Below, piece by piece: positions 47,666 to 59,320 of a stretch of 64,000 nucleotides of DNA. Made by a program: the position numbers and the translations under genes. The stretch spans positions 124,001 through 188,000 of the forward strand of contig RQOL01000516.1 in the NCBI GenBank assembly GCA_013076295.1, read 5' to 3'. The notes below the pieces were generated by a model, which saw nothing but the letters and a program-made list of their open reading frames with translations, was not told the DNA's origin and did not search any database. The first letter of the stretch is position 1. Each line of letters begins with the position of its first letter. The DNA is from Sanderia malayensis (taxonomy: Eukaryota > Cnidaria > Scyphozoa > Semaeostomeae > Pelagiidae).

Positions 47666-50609
47666 ATTTTTGGTATGATGACTTCCCACCTTTGCTGACT
47701 TCCAACTTTTTCTTCACTTCCCAGATTCGACTTTTGATGACTTCCCACTTTTGATGACTTCCCACTGTACCTCTCTTCCCACTTCCCACTTTTGAAGACT
47801 TCCAATTTTTAATGCAAGTTTTCAATCTCATTTAATTTACACCAAAACTTGTGGAAAATACACCTATGGTGTGGTGAATTTGAATATGACACTGGTTTTT
47901 GAAATTTGCATGTTTTCAGGGCATAAAACGGCGTAAGAGGGGGCATTATGCAATTTTTCAAACTCGTTGAATTTTCATCAAATTTGGTGGAAAATACAAT
48001 TTTGCTATGATGATTTCCCACTTTTGATAGCTTCTCATTTTTGATGCATTTTTTCAAACTCGTTCAATTTGTATCAATTTTTGTGGAAAGTACAAGTTTG
48101 GTGTTATGAAATTAAATATTGAACTTGTTTTTTGAACTCTTTATGCTTTGGGGGAATAGGACGTTGTAGAAAGGGGAATATGCAAAAATTTCAAACTCCT
48201 TTAATTTGTATCAAATTTTGTGGAAAGTGCAAATTTGGTGTGCTGAATTTGAACATGAAGCTAGTTTTTGAAATTTTCATGTTTTGAGGGCATCCAAGGT
48301 GGTAAAAGGGGGCAGTATGCAATTTTTCAAACTCGTTCAATTTGTATCAAATTTCGTTGAAAATAAAATTTCGGTGTTATGAAATTAGATATTTAACTTG
48401 TTTTTTGAACTCTTTATGCTTTGGGGGAATAGGACGGTGTAGAAGGGGAATATGCAAATTTTCAAACTCCTTCAATTTGTATCAAATTTTGTGGAAAGTA
48501 CAATTTTGGTGTGCTGAATTTGAACATGAAGCTGGTTTTTGAAATTTGCATGTTTTGAGGGCATACAAGGTTATAAACGGGGGCAATATGCAATATTTCA
48601 AACTCGTTCAATTTTCAAATTTTGTGGAAAGTACAATTTTGGTATGATGACTTTCTACTTTTGCTGACTTCCCACGTTTTCCTGACTTCCCATTTTCCAT
48701 TTTTGATAACCTCCCACTTCTGATGATTTCCCACTTTTTCCTGCCTTCCCATTCTTCACTTTTGATGACTTCCCACTTTTGATGCAATTTTTCAAACTCT
48801 TTCAATTTGCATCAAATTTTGTGGAAGGTGCAAATTTGGTGTGCTGAATTTGAACATGAAACAGGTTTTTGAAATTGTCATGCTTTGAGGGCATAAAACG
48901 GCGCAAAAAAGGGGAATATCCAATTTTTCAGACTCTTTCAATTTGCATCAAATTTCTTTGAAAATACAATTTCGGTGTTATGAAATTAAATATTTAACTT
49001 GTTTTTTGAACTCTTTATGCTTTAGGGGAATAGGACGGTGTAGAAGCGGGAATGTGCAATTTTTCAAACTCGTTCAATTTGTATTAAATTTTGTGGAAAG
49101 TACAATTTTCGTATGATGACTTCCTACTTTTGCTGATTTTCCACGTTTTCCTGACTTCCCATTTTCAATTTTTGATAACTTCCCACTTCTGATGATTTCC
49201 TAATTTTTCCTGCCTTCCCATTCTTCACTTTTGATGACTTCCCAACTTTTTCAAACTTCTCCAATCCGTATCAAACTTTGTGGAAAGTACACATGTGGTG
49301 TGCTGAAATCGAATATAAAGTTGGTTTCTGAAACTTTCTTGTTTTGTGGGCATAAAACGGAGTAAAATAGGGCAATATGCATTTTTTGAAAATCGTTGAA
49401 TTTGCATCAAATTTTGTGTAAAAAAAAGGGTTTTCTGTGCTGAATTAGAATATGAAACTTGTTTTTGAAATTTTAATCTTTTGAGGGCATAAAACGTGCT
49501 AAATGGGGCAATATGCAATTTTTCAAGCTCGTTCAACTTGAATCAAATATTGTGGAAAGTGCATTTTCGGTGTACTGAAATTGAATATGAAATTTGTTTT
49601 TTGAAATTTTAATGTTTTGGGGAATGAGACGGGGTAGTAGAAGCGGGCAATATGCAATTTTCAAACCCGTTCAATTTGTATCAAATTTTGTGGAAAGTAC
49701 AATTTTGGTATGATGACTTCCCACTTCTTATGACTTCCCACTTTTTCCTGACTTCCCACTTCCCACTTTTGATGACTTCCCACTTTTGAATACTTCCCAC
49801 ATTTTCCTGACTTCGCACTTCCCAATATTGATGACTTCCAACTTTTGATGCAATTTTTCAAACTCGTTCAACTTGCATCAAATTTGGCGAAAAGTACAGT
49901 TTTGGTGTGCTGAATTTGAATATGAAACTTGTTTTTGAAATAACTATATTGTGGGGGCATACAACGGGGTAAAACGAAGCAATATGCAATTTGTCAAAAC
50001 TCGTTCAATGTGTATCAATATTTGTGGAAAGTACAATTTTGGTATGATGACTTCCAACTTTTGCTGATTTCCCACTTTTTCTCGACTTCCCACTTCCCAC
50101 TTTTGATGGCTTCCCACTTCTGACGACTTCCCACTTTTCCCTGTCTTCCCACTCTTCCCTTTTGATGATTTCGCAACTTTGATGCAATTTTTCAAACTCT
50201 TTCAATTTGCATCAAATTTTATGGAAAATACAAATTTGGTGTGTTGAATTTGAACATGAAACTAGTTTCTGAAATTTTCATGTTTTAAGGGCACAAAAGG
50301 GAGTAAAAGGGGGCAACATGCAAATTTTCAAACTCGTTCAATTTGTATCAAATTTTGTCGAAAGTACACGTTTGGTGTGCTGAATTTGAAAAGGAAGCTT
50401 GTTTTTGTAATTTTCATACTTTGAGGGCATACAAGGTTGAAAAAGGGGGCAATATGCAAGTTTTCAAACTCGTTCAATTTGTATCAAATTTTGTGGAAAG
50501 TACAATTTTGGTATGATGACTTCCCACCTTTGCTGACTTCCCACTTTTCTTGACTTCCCATTTTCCACATTTGATGACTTCCCACTTTTGGTGGTTTCCC
50601 ATTCTTTGT
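47666..50609 (+). repeat. B-rich block matching parts of 7.0-8.9 and 11.5-14.0 kb
   Basis: A to 47815, B run to 48640, A to 48785, B to 49110, A to 49245, B to 49705, A to 49850, B to 50035, A to 50180, B to 50510, A to 50609. Local oddity at about 49,420: an A run (GTAAAAAAAAGGG) replaces GTAAAGTACAGG. A recombination joint lies at about 50,380-50,392. Confidence 0.8.
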
Positions 50610-50813
50610 CAGATAAAGTGGGGCTCTTCAATGTGATTATTCCGTTGAACCTCCTTTGTTTCTTTCCAAAGTTAATGCCCGTGACACTAGCTGTAGGAAG
50701 AGTGGATACGATAATTCGTGTATGCTTTATTGAAATTCTGTTCATACTGTGTGATGTCCGCTTGCCTTATCTATGGGAAGCGAATGTCACCATAATTAGA
50801 TAAAACCACTTTT
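50610..50813 (+). repeat. Module C copy 25 (short form)
   Basis: AATGCCCGTG subtype with CATACTGTGTG. Open frame. Confidence 0.85.
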
Positions 50814-51006
50814 GGTAGCTTCCCACTTCCCACTTTTGGTGACTTCCCACTTTTGATGATTTCCCACTTTTCCCGTCTTCCCACCTCCCACTTTTGATGA
50901 CTTCTCATTTTTGATGCCATTTTTCAAACTCTTTCATTTTCCATCAAATTTTGTGGTAAGTACAAAATTGGTATGATGACTTCCTACTTTTGGTGACTTC
51001 CCACAT

Positions 51007-51091
51007 TTAGTAATATTCAAATTTTCCATCTCCTTCAATTTCGAAATATAGGATAGTAAATATAGTACAAACAGTAGAAATACAAAAATAC
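51007..51091 (+). repeat. Module D copy 17
   Basis: AGTAGAAAT subtype. Confidence 0.8.
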
Positions 51092-51623
51092 AATTTTGGT
51101 ATGATGACTTCCCACCTTTGCTGATTTCCCACTTTTTCTTCACTTCCAGATTCGACTTTTGATCACTTCCCACTTTTGATGACTTCCCACTTTACCTCTC
51201 TTCGCACTTCCCACCTTTGATGACTTCCAATTTTTAATGCAAGTTTTCCATCTCTTTTAATTTGCACCAAATTTTGTGGAAAATACAAATATGGTGTGGT
51301 GAATTTGAATATGACACTGGTTTTTGAAATTTGCATGCTTTGAGGGCATAAAGGGGCGTAAAAGGGGCATTATGCAATTTTTCAAACTCGTTGAATTTGC
51401 ATCAAATTTGGTGGAAAATACAATTTTGCTATGATGATTTCCCACTTTTGATAGCTTCCCATTTTTGATGCATTTTTTCAAACTCTTTCAATTTGTATCC
51501 AATTTGGTGGAAAGTACATTTTTGTTTGATGATTTCCCACTTCTGCTCACTTCCCACTTTTTCTTGACATTTCACTTCCCACTTTTGACGACTTCCCTCT
51601 TTTGGTGACTTCCCACTTTTTGT

Positions 51624-51849
51624 CAAATAAAGTGAGTTTCTCTCAGATAAAGTCGGTTTTCCTCAATATAATTATTCCGTTGAAGCTCGTTTGTTTTTTT
51701 CCAAATTTTATCTCCCGTGACAATAGCTGTAGGAAGAGTGGATATGATAATTCATGTATGCTTTACTGAGATTCTGTTCATACTTTGTGATGTCCGCTTG
51801 CCTTATCTATGGGAAGCGAATGTCGCCATAATCATATAAAACCACTCTT
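51624..51849 (+). repeat. Module C copy 26 (long form, frame broken)
   Basis: Shares TTTTATCTCCCG with C13. The right end and next spacer (AAAACCACTCTTGGTAGATT) resemble C1, suggesting local conversion. Confidence 0.8.
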
Positions 51850-51969
51850 GGTAGATTCCCATTTCCCACTTTTGGTGACTTCCCACTTCTGCTCACTTCC
51901 CACTTTTTCTTGACATTTCACTTCCCACTTTTGACGACTTCCCTCTTTTGGTGACTTCCCACTTTTTCT

Positions 51970-52194
51970 CAGATAAAGAGGGTTTTTCTCAGATAAAGTT
52001 GGTTTTCCTCAATATAATTATTCCGATTGAGATCATTTGTTTTTCTCCAAATTTAACGCCCATGACACTAGGTGTAAGAAGAGTGGATAGGATAGTTCGC
52101 GTATGCTTTATTGAGATTCTGTTCATACTTTGTGATGTCCGCTTGCCTTATCTATGGGAAGCGAAAGTCACCATAATCAGATAAACCCACTTTT
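51970..52194 (+). repeat. Module C copy 27 (long form)
   Basis: TTTTTCTCCAAATT variant. Preceded by a C1-type spacer instead of the usual CCCCTTTTTGGGG spacer. Open frame. Confidence 0.85.
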
Positions 52195-53138
52195 GGTAGC
52201 TTCCCACTTCCCACTTTTGGTGACTTCCCACTTTTGATGACTTCCCACTTTTTCCTGTCTTCCCACTTCGCACCTTTGATGACTTCCCACTTTTGATGCC
52301 ATTTTTTAAACTCTTTCAATTTCCATCAAATTCTGTGGAAAGTACAATTTTGGTATGATGACTTCCCACTCTGCTGACTTCCCACTTTTTCTTGACTTCC
52401 CACTTTCCAATTTTTATGACTTCCCACTTTTGCCTGACTTCACACTTCCCATTTTTGACGATTTGCAACATTTGATGCAATTTTTCTAACTCGTTCAATT
52501 TGCATCAAATTCTGTGGAAAGTATATTTTTGGTATGATGACTTCCCACTTCTTATGACTTCCCACTTTTTCCTCACTTCCCACTTCCCACTTTTGATGAC
52601 TTCCCACTATTGAATACTTCCCACATTTTCCTTACTTCGCACTTCCCAATATTGATGACTTCCCACTTTTGTTGCAATTTTTCAAACTCTTTCAATTTGC
52701 ATCAAACTTTGTGGAAAGTACAATTTTGGTATGATGACTTCCCACTTCTGATGACTTCCCACTTTTTCCTGCCTTCCCACTCTTCACTTTTGATGCAATT
52801 TTTCAAACTCTTTCAATTTGCTCAAAATTTTGTGCAAAGTACAAATTGGGTGTGCTGAATTTGAAAAGGAAGCTGGTTTTTGTAATTTTCATGCTTTGAG
52901 GGCATACAAGGTTGAAAAAGGGGGCAATTTGCAAGTTTTCAAACTCGTTTAATTTGTATCAAATTTTGTGGAAAGTACAATTTTGGTATGATGACTTCCC
53001 ACCTTTGCTGACTTTCCACTTTTTCTTGACTTCCCATTTTCCACTTTTGATGACTTCCCATATTTGATGACTTCCCACTTTACCTGACTTCCCACTCCCC
53101 ACTTTTGACGACCTCCTACTTTTGGTGACTTCCCACTT
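52195..53138 (+). repeat. Alpha A/B mosaic, unit 3
   Basis: As 26082-27041, but CTTTTGATGACTTCCCAC before the full B at about 52,790 is absent. Confidence 0.75.
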
Positions 53139-53223
53139 TTAGTAATATTCAAATTTTCCATCTCGTTCAAGTTGGAAATATGCCATAGTAAATATAGTAC
53201 AAACAGTACAAATATAAAAATAC
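53139..53223 (+). repeat. Module D copy 18
   Basis: ATGCCATAG subtype. Confidence 0.8.
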
Positions 53224-53329
53224 AATTTTGGTATGATGACTTCCCACCTTTGCTGACTTCCCACTTTTCTTGACTTCCCATTTTCCACATTTGATGACTT
53301 CCCACTTTTGGTGGTTTCCCACTCTTTGT

Positions 53330-53533
53330 CAGATAAAGTGGGGCTCTTCAATGTAATTATTCCGTTGAACCTTCTTTGTTTCTTTCCAAAGTTAATGGCC
53401 GTGACACTAGCTGTAGGAAGAGTGGATACGATAATTCGTGTATGCTTTATTGAGATTCTGTTCATACTGTGTGATGTCCGCTTGCCTTATCCATGGGAAG
53501 CGAATGTCACCATAATCAGATAAAGCCACTTTT
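53330..53533 (+). repeat. Module C copy 28 (short form)
   Basis: AATGGCCGTG subtype. Open frame. One C is missing from the A tract just after it. Confidence 0.85.
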
Positions 53534-53977
53534 GGTAGCTTCCCACTTCCACTTTTGGTGACTTCCCACTTTTGATGATTTCCCACTTTTCCCGTCTTCC
53601 CACCTCCCACTTTTGATGACTTCTCACTTTTGATGCAATTTTTCAAACTCTTTCAATTTGCATCAAATTTTGTGCAAAGTACAAATTTGATGTGCTGAAT
53701 TTGAAAAGAAAGCTTGTTTTTGTAATTTTCATACTTTGAGGGCATACAAGGTTGAAAAAAGGGGCAATATGCAAGTTTTCAAACTCGTTCAATTTGTATC
53801 AAATTTTGTGGAAAGTACAATTTTGGTATGATGACTTCCCACTTTGCTGACTTCCCACTTTTTCTTGACTTCCCATTTTCCACTTTTGATGACTTCCCAT
53901 ATTTGATGACTTCCCACTTTACCTGACTTCCCACTCCCCACTTTTGACGACCTCCTACTTTTGGTGACTTCCCACTT

Positions 53978-54062
53978 TTAGTAATATTCAAATTTTCCAT
54001 CTCGTTCAAGTTGGAAATACGCCATAGTAAATATAGTACAAACAGTACAAATATAAAAATAC
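53978..54062 (+). repeat. Module D copy 19
   Basis: ACGCCATAG variant shared with D11, which links this unit to unit 1. Confidence 0.8.
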
Positions 54063-54168
54063 AATTTTGGTATGATGACTTCCCACCTTTGCTGACTTCC
54101 CACTTTTCTTGACTTCCCATTTTCCACATTTGATGACTTCCCACTTTTGGTGGTTTCCCACTCTTTGT

Positions 54169-54372
54169 CAGATAAAGTGGGGCTCTTCAATGTGATTATT
54201 CCGTTGAACCTCCTTTGTTTCTTTCCAAAGTTAATGCCCGTGACACTAGCTGTAGGAAGAGTGGATACGATAATTCGTGTATGCTTTATTGAAATTCTGT
54301 TCATTCTGTGTGATGTCCGCTTGCCTTATCTATGGGAAGCGAATGTCACCATAATTAGATAAAAACACTTTT
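54169..54372 (+). repeat. Module C copy 29 (short form)
   Basis: Shares CATTCTGTGTG and AAAAACACTTTT with C16. Open frame. Confidence 0.85.
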
Positions 54373-54565
54373 GGTAGCTTCCCACTTCCCACTTTTGGTG
54401 ACTTCCCACTTTTGATGATTTCCCACTTTTCCCGTCTTCCCACCTCCCACTTTTGATGACTTCTCATTTTTGATGCCATTTTTCAAACTCTTTCATTTTC
54501 CATCAAATTTTGTGGTAAGTACAAAATTGGTATGATGACTTCCTACTTTTGGTGACTTCCCACAT

Positions 54566-54650
54566 TTAGTAATATTCAAATTTTCCATCTCCTTCAATTT
54601 CGAAATATAGGATAGTAAATATAGTACAAACAGTAGAAATACAAAAATAC
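54566..54650 (+). repeat. Module D copy 20
   Basis: AGTAGAAAT subtype. The following A tract has CACATCCAGATTCG. Confidence 0.8.
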
Positions 54651-55180
54651 AATTTTGGTATGATGACTTCCCACCTTTGCTGATTTCCCACTTTTTCTTC
54701 ACATCCAGATTCGACTTTTGATCACTTCCCACTTTTGATGACTTCCCACTTTACCTCTCTTCGCCCTTCCCACCTTTGATGACTTCCAATTTTTAATGCA
54801 AGTTTTCCATCTTTTTTAATTTGCACCAAATTTTGTGGAAAATACAAATATGGTGTGGTGAATTTGAATATGACACTGGTTTTTGAAATTTGCATGCTTT
54901 GAGGGCATAAAGGGGCGTAAAAGGGGCATTATGCAATTTTCAAACTCGTTGAATTTGCATCAAATTTGGTGGAAAATACAATTTTGCTATGATGATTTCC
55001 CACTTTTGATAGCTTCCCATTTTTGATGCATTTTTTCAAACTCTTTCAATTTGTATCCAATTTGGTGGAAAGTACAATTTTGTATGATGATTTCCCACTT
55101 CTGCTCACTTCCCACTTTTTCTGACATTTCACTTCCCACTTTTGACGACTTCCCTCTTTTGGTGACTTCCCACTTTTTGT

Positions 55181-55405
55181 CAAATAAAGTGAGTTTCTCT
55201 GAGATAAAGTCGGTTTTCCTCAATATAATTATTCCGTTGAAGCTCGTTTGTTTTTTTCCAAATTTTATCTTCCGTGACAATAGCTGTAGGAAGAGTGGAT
55301 ATGATAATTCATGTATGCTTTACTGAGATTCTGTTCATACTTTGTGATGTCCGCTTGCCTTATCTATGGGAAGCGAATGTCGCCATAATCATATAAACCA
55401 CTCTT
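55181..55405 (+). repeat. Module C copy 30 (long form, frame broken)
   Basis: TTTTATCTTCCG as in C17. The second repeat starts GAGATAAAGT. Confidence 0.85.
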
Positions 55406-55524
55406 GGTAGCTTTCCATTCCCCACTTTTGGTGACTTCCCACTTCTGCTGACGTCCCACTTTTTCTTGACATTCCACTTCCCACTTTTGACGACTTCCCT
55501 TTTTGGGGACTTCCCACTTTTTCT

Positions 55525-55748
55525 CAGATAAAGAGGGTTTTTCTCAGATAAAGTTGGTTTTCCTCAATATAATTATTCCGATTGAGATCATTTGTTTTTT
55601 TCCAAATTTAACGCCCATGACACTAGTGTAAGAAGAGTGGATAGGATAATTCGCGTATGCTTTATTGAGATTCTGTTCATACTTTGTGATGTCCGCTTGC
55701 CTTATCTATGGGAAGCGAAAGTCACCATAATCAGATAAACCCACTTTT
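55525..55748 (+). repeat. Module C copy 31 (long form, one-base deletion)
   Basis: ACACTAGTGTAAG has lost one G compared with C14 and C18, which breaks the frame. Confidence 0.85.
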
Positions 55749-56706
55749 GGTAGCTTCCCACTTCCCACTTTTGGTGACTTCCCACTTTGATGACTTCCCA
55801 CTTTTTCCTGTCTTCCCACTTCGCACCTTGATGACTTCCCACTTTTGATGCCATTTTTTAAACTCTTTCAATTTCCATCAAATTCTGTGGAAAGTACAAT
55901 TTTGGTATGATGACTTCCCACTCTGCTGACTTCCCACTTTTTCTTGACTTCCCACTTTCCAATTTTTATGACTTCCCACTTTTGCCTGACTTCACACTTC
56001 CCATTTTTGACGATTTGCAACATTTGATGCAATTTTTCAAACTCGTTCAATTTGCATCAAATTCTGTGGAAAGTATATTTTTGGTATGATGACTTCCACT
56101 TCTTATGACTTCCCACTTTTTCCTCACTTCCCACTTCCCACTTTTGTTGACTTCCCACTATTGAATACTTCCCACATTTTCCTTACTTCGCACTTCCCAA
56201 TATTGATGACTTCCCACTTTTGTTGCAATTTTTCAAACTCTTTCAATTTGCATCAAACTTTGTGGAAAGTACAATTTTGGTATGATGACTTCCCACTTCT
56301 GATGACTTCCCACTTTTTCCTGCCTTCCCACTCTTCACTTTTGATGACTTCCCACTTTTGATGCAATTTTTCAAACTCTTTCAATTTGCTCAAAATTTTG
56401 TGCAAAGTACAAATTTGGTGTGCTGAATTTGAAAAGGAAGCTGGTTTTTGTAATTTTCATGCTTTGAGGGCATACAAGGTTGAAAAAGGGGGCAATTTGC
56501 AAGTTTTCAAACTCGTTTAATTTGTATCAAATTTTGTGGAAAGTACAATTTTGGTATGATGACTTCCCACCTTTGCTGACTTTCCACTTTTTCTTGACTT
56601 CCCATTTTCCACTTTTGATGACTTCCCATATTTGATGACTTCCCACTTTACCTGACTTCCCACTCCCCACTTTTGACGACCTCCTACTTTTGGTGACTTC
56701 CCACTT
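55749..56706 (+). repeat. Alpha A/B mosaic, unit 4
   Basis: As the earlier alpha mosaics, with CCCACTTTGATGAC, CGCACCTTGATG and GACTTCCACTTC one-base losses. Confidence 0.75.
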
Positions 56707-56791
56707 TTAGTAATATTCAAGTTTTCCATCTCGTTCAAGTTGGAAATATGCCATAGTAAATATAGTACAAACAGTACAAATATAAAAATAC
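56707..56791 (+). repeat. Module D copy 21
   Basis: ATTCAAGTTTTCC variant shared with D13. Confidence 0.8.
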
Positions 56792-56897
56792 AATTTTGGT
56801 ATGATGACTTCCCACCTTTGCTGACTTCCCAGTTTTCTTGACTTCCCATTTTCCACATTTGATGACTTCCCACTTTTGGTGGTTTCCCACTCTTTGT

Positions 56898-57101
56898 CAG
56901 ATAAAGTGGGGCTCTTCAATGTAATTATTCCGTTGAACCTTCTTTGTTTCTTTCCAAAGTTAATGGCCGTGACACTAGCTGTAGGAAGAGTGGATACGAT
57001 AATTCGTGTATGCTTTATTGAGATTCTGTTCATACTGTGTGATGTCCGCTTGCCTTATCCATGGGAAGCGAATGTCACCATAATCAGATAAAGCCACTTT
57101 T
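56898..57101 (+). repeat. Module C copy 32 (short form)
   Basis: AATGGCCGTG subtype. Open frame. Confidence 0.85.
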
Positions 57102-57546
57102 GGTAGCTTCCCACTTCCCACTTTTGGTGACTTCCCACTTTTGATGATTTCCCACTTTTCCCGTCTTCCCACCTCCCACTTTTGATGACTTCTCACTTTT
57201 GATGCAATTTTTCAAGCTCTTTCAATTTGCATCAAATTTTGTGCAAAGTACAAATTTGATGTGCTGAATTTGAAAAGGAAGCTTGTTTTTGTAATTTTCA
57301 TACTTTGAGGGCATACAAGGTTGAAAAAGGGGGCAATATGCAAGTTTTCAAACTCGTTCAATTTTTATCAAATTTTGTGGAAAGTACAATTTTGGTATGA
57401 TGACTTCCCACTTTGCTGACTTCCCACTTTTTCTTGACTTCCCATTTTCCACTTTTGATGACTTCCCATATTTGATGACTTCCCACTTTACCTGACTTCC
57501 CACTCCCCACTTTTGACGACCTCCTACTTTTGGTGACTTCCCACTT

Positions 57547-57631
57547 TTAGTAATATTCAAATTTTCCATCTCGTTCAAGTTGGAAATATGCCATAGTAAA
57601 TATAGTACAAACAGTACAAATATAAAAATAC
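57547..57631 (+). repeat. Module D copy 22
   Basis: 840 bp after D21. The next phrase reads GGTATAATGAC. Confidence 0.8.
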
Positions 57632-57737
57632 AATTTTGGTATAATGACTTCCCACCTTTGCTGACTTCCCACTTTTCTTGACTTCCCATTTTCCACATTT
57701 GATGACTTCCCACTTTTGGTGGTTTCCCACTCTTTGT

Positions 57738-57941
57738 CAGATAAAGTGGGGCTCTTCAATGTGATTATTCCGTTGAACCTCCTTTGTTTCTTTCCAAAGT
57801 TAATGCCCGTGACACTAGCTGTAGGAAGAGTGGATACGATAATTCGTGTATGCTTTATTGAAATTCTGTTCATACTGTGTGATGTCCGCTTGCCTTATCT
57901 ATGGGAAGCGAATGTCACCATAATTAGATAAAACCACTTTT
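57738..57941 (+). repeat. Module C copy 33 (short form)
   Basis: Opens a partial fifth alpha unit (57738-59425). Open frame. Confidence 0.85.
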
Positions 57942-58134
57942 GGTAGCTTCCCACTTCCCACTTTTGGTGACTTCCCACTTTTGATGATTTCCCACTTTTC
58001 CCGTCTTCCCACCTCCCACTTTTGATGACTTCTCATTTTTGATACCATTTTTCAAACTCTTTCATTTTCCATCAAATTTTGTGGTAAGTACAAAATTGGT
58101 ATGATGACTTCCTACTTTTGGTGACTTCCCACAT

Positions 58135-58219
58135 TTAGTAATATTCAAATTTTCCATCTCCTTCAATTTCGAAATATAAGATAGTAAATATAGTACAAAC
58201 AGTAGAAATACAAAAATAC
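58135..58219 (+). repeat. Module D copy 23
   Basis: AGTAGAAAT subtype with ATATAAGATAG. Confidence 0.8.
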
Positions 58220-58751
58220 AATTTTGGTATGATGACTTCCCACCTTTGCTGATTTCCCACTTTTTCTTCACTTCCAGATTCGACTTTTGATCACTTCCCA
58301 CTTTTGATGACTTCCCACTTTACCTCTCTTCGCACTTCCCACCTTTGATGACTTCGAATTTTTAATGCAAGTTTTCCATCTCTTTTAATTTGCACCAAAT
58401 TTTGTGGAAAATACAAATATGGTGTGGTGAATTTGAATATGACACTGGTTTTTGAAATTTGCATGCTTTGAGGGCATAAAGGGGCGTAAAAGGGGCATTA
58501 TGCATTTTTTCAAACTCGTTGAATTTGCATCAAATTTGGTGGAAAATACAATTTTGCTATGATGATTTCCCACTTTTGATAGCTTCCCATTTTTGATGCA
58601 TTTTTTCAAACTCTTTCAATTTGTATCCAATTTGGTGGAAAGTACAATTTTGTATGATGATTTCCCACTTCTGCTCACTTCCCACTTTTTCTTGACATTT
58701 CACTTCCCATTTTTGACGACTTCCCTCTTTTGGTGACTTCCCACTTTTTGT

Positions 58752-58975
58752 CAAATAAAGTGAGTTTCTCTCAGATAAAGTCGGTTTTCCTCAATATAAT
58801 TATTCCGTTGAAGCTCGTTTGTTTTTTTCCAAATTTAACTCCCGTGACAATAGCTGTAGGAAGAGTGGATATGATTATTCATGTATGCTTTACTGAGATT
58901 CTGTTCATACTTTGTGATGTCCGCTTGCCTTATCTATGGGAAGCGAATGTCGCCATAATCATATAAACCACTCTT
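58752..58975 (+). repeat. Module C copy 34 (long form)
   Basis: AAATTTAACTCCCG as in C6, so the frame is open, unlike the same slot in C13, C17, C26 and C30. Confidence 0.85.
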
Positions 58976-59095
58976 GGTAGCTTTCCATTCCCCACTTTTG
59001 GTGACTTCCCACTTCTGCTGACGTCCCACTTTTTCTTGACATTCCACTTCCCACTTTTGACGACTTCCCCTTTTTGGGGACTTCCCACTTTTTCT

Positions 59096-59320
59096 CAGAT
59101 AAAGAGGGTTTTTCTCAGATAAAGTTGGTTTTCCTCAACATAATTATTCCGATGGAGATCATTTGTTTTTTTCCAAATTTAACGCCCATGACACTAGGTG
59201 TAAGAAGAGTGGATAGGATAATTCGCGAATGCTTTATTGAGATTCTGTTCATACTTTGTGATGTCCGCTTGCCTTATCTATGGGAAGCGAAAGTCACCAT
59301 AATCAGATAAACCCACTTTT
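59096..59320 (+). repeat. Module C copy 35 (long form)
   Basis: Last C in the window. TCAACATAATTATTCCG and TCGCGAATGC changes. Open frame. Confidence 0.85.

Larger units (their letters stand above)
50610..54168 (+). repeat. Alpha higher-order repeat, unit 3
   Basis: Second alpha locus. 3,559 bp, slightly shorter than units 1-2, partly because an A segment is missing near 52,790. Confidence 0.85.
54169..57737 (+). repeat. Alpha higher-order repeat, unit 4
   Basis: 3,569 bp. Same order. It contains a cluster of one-base deletions between about 54,930 and 56,100. Confidence 0.85.
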
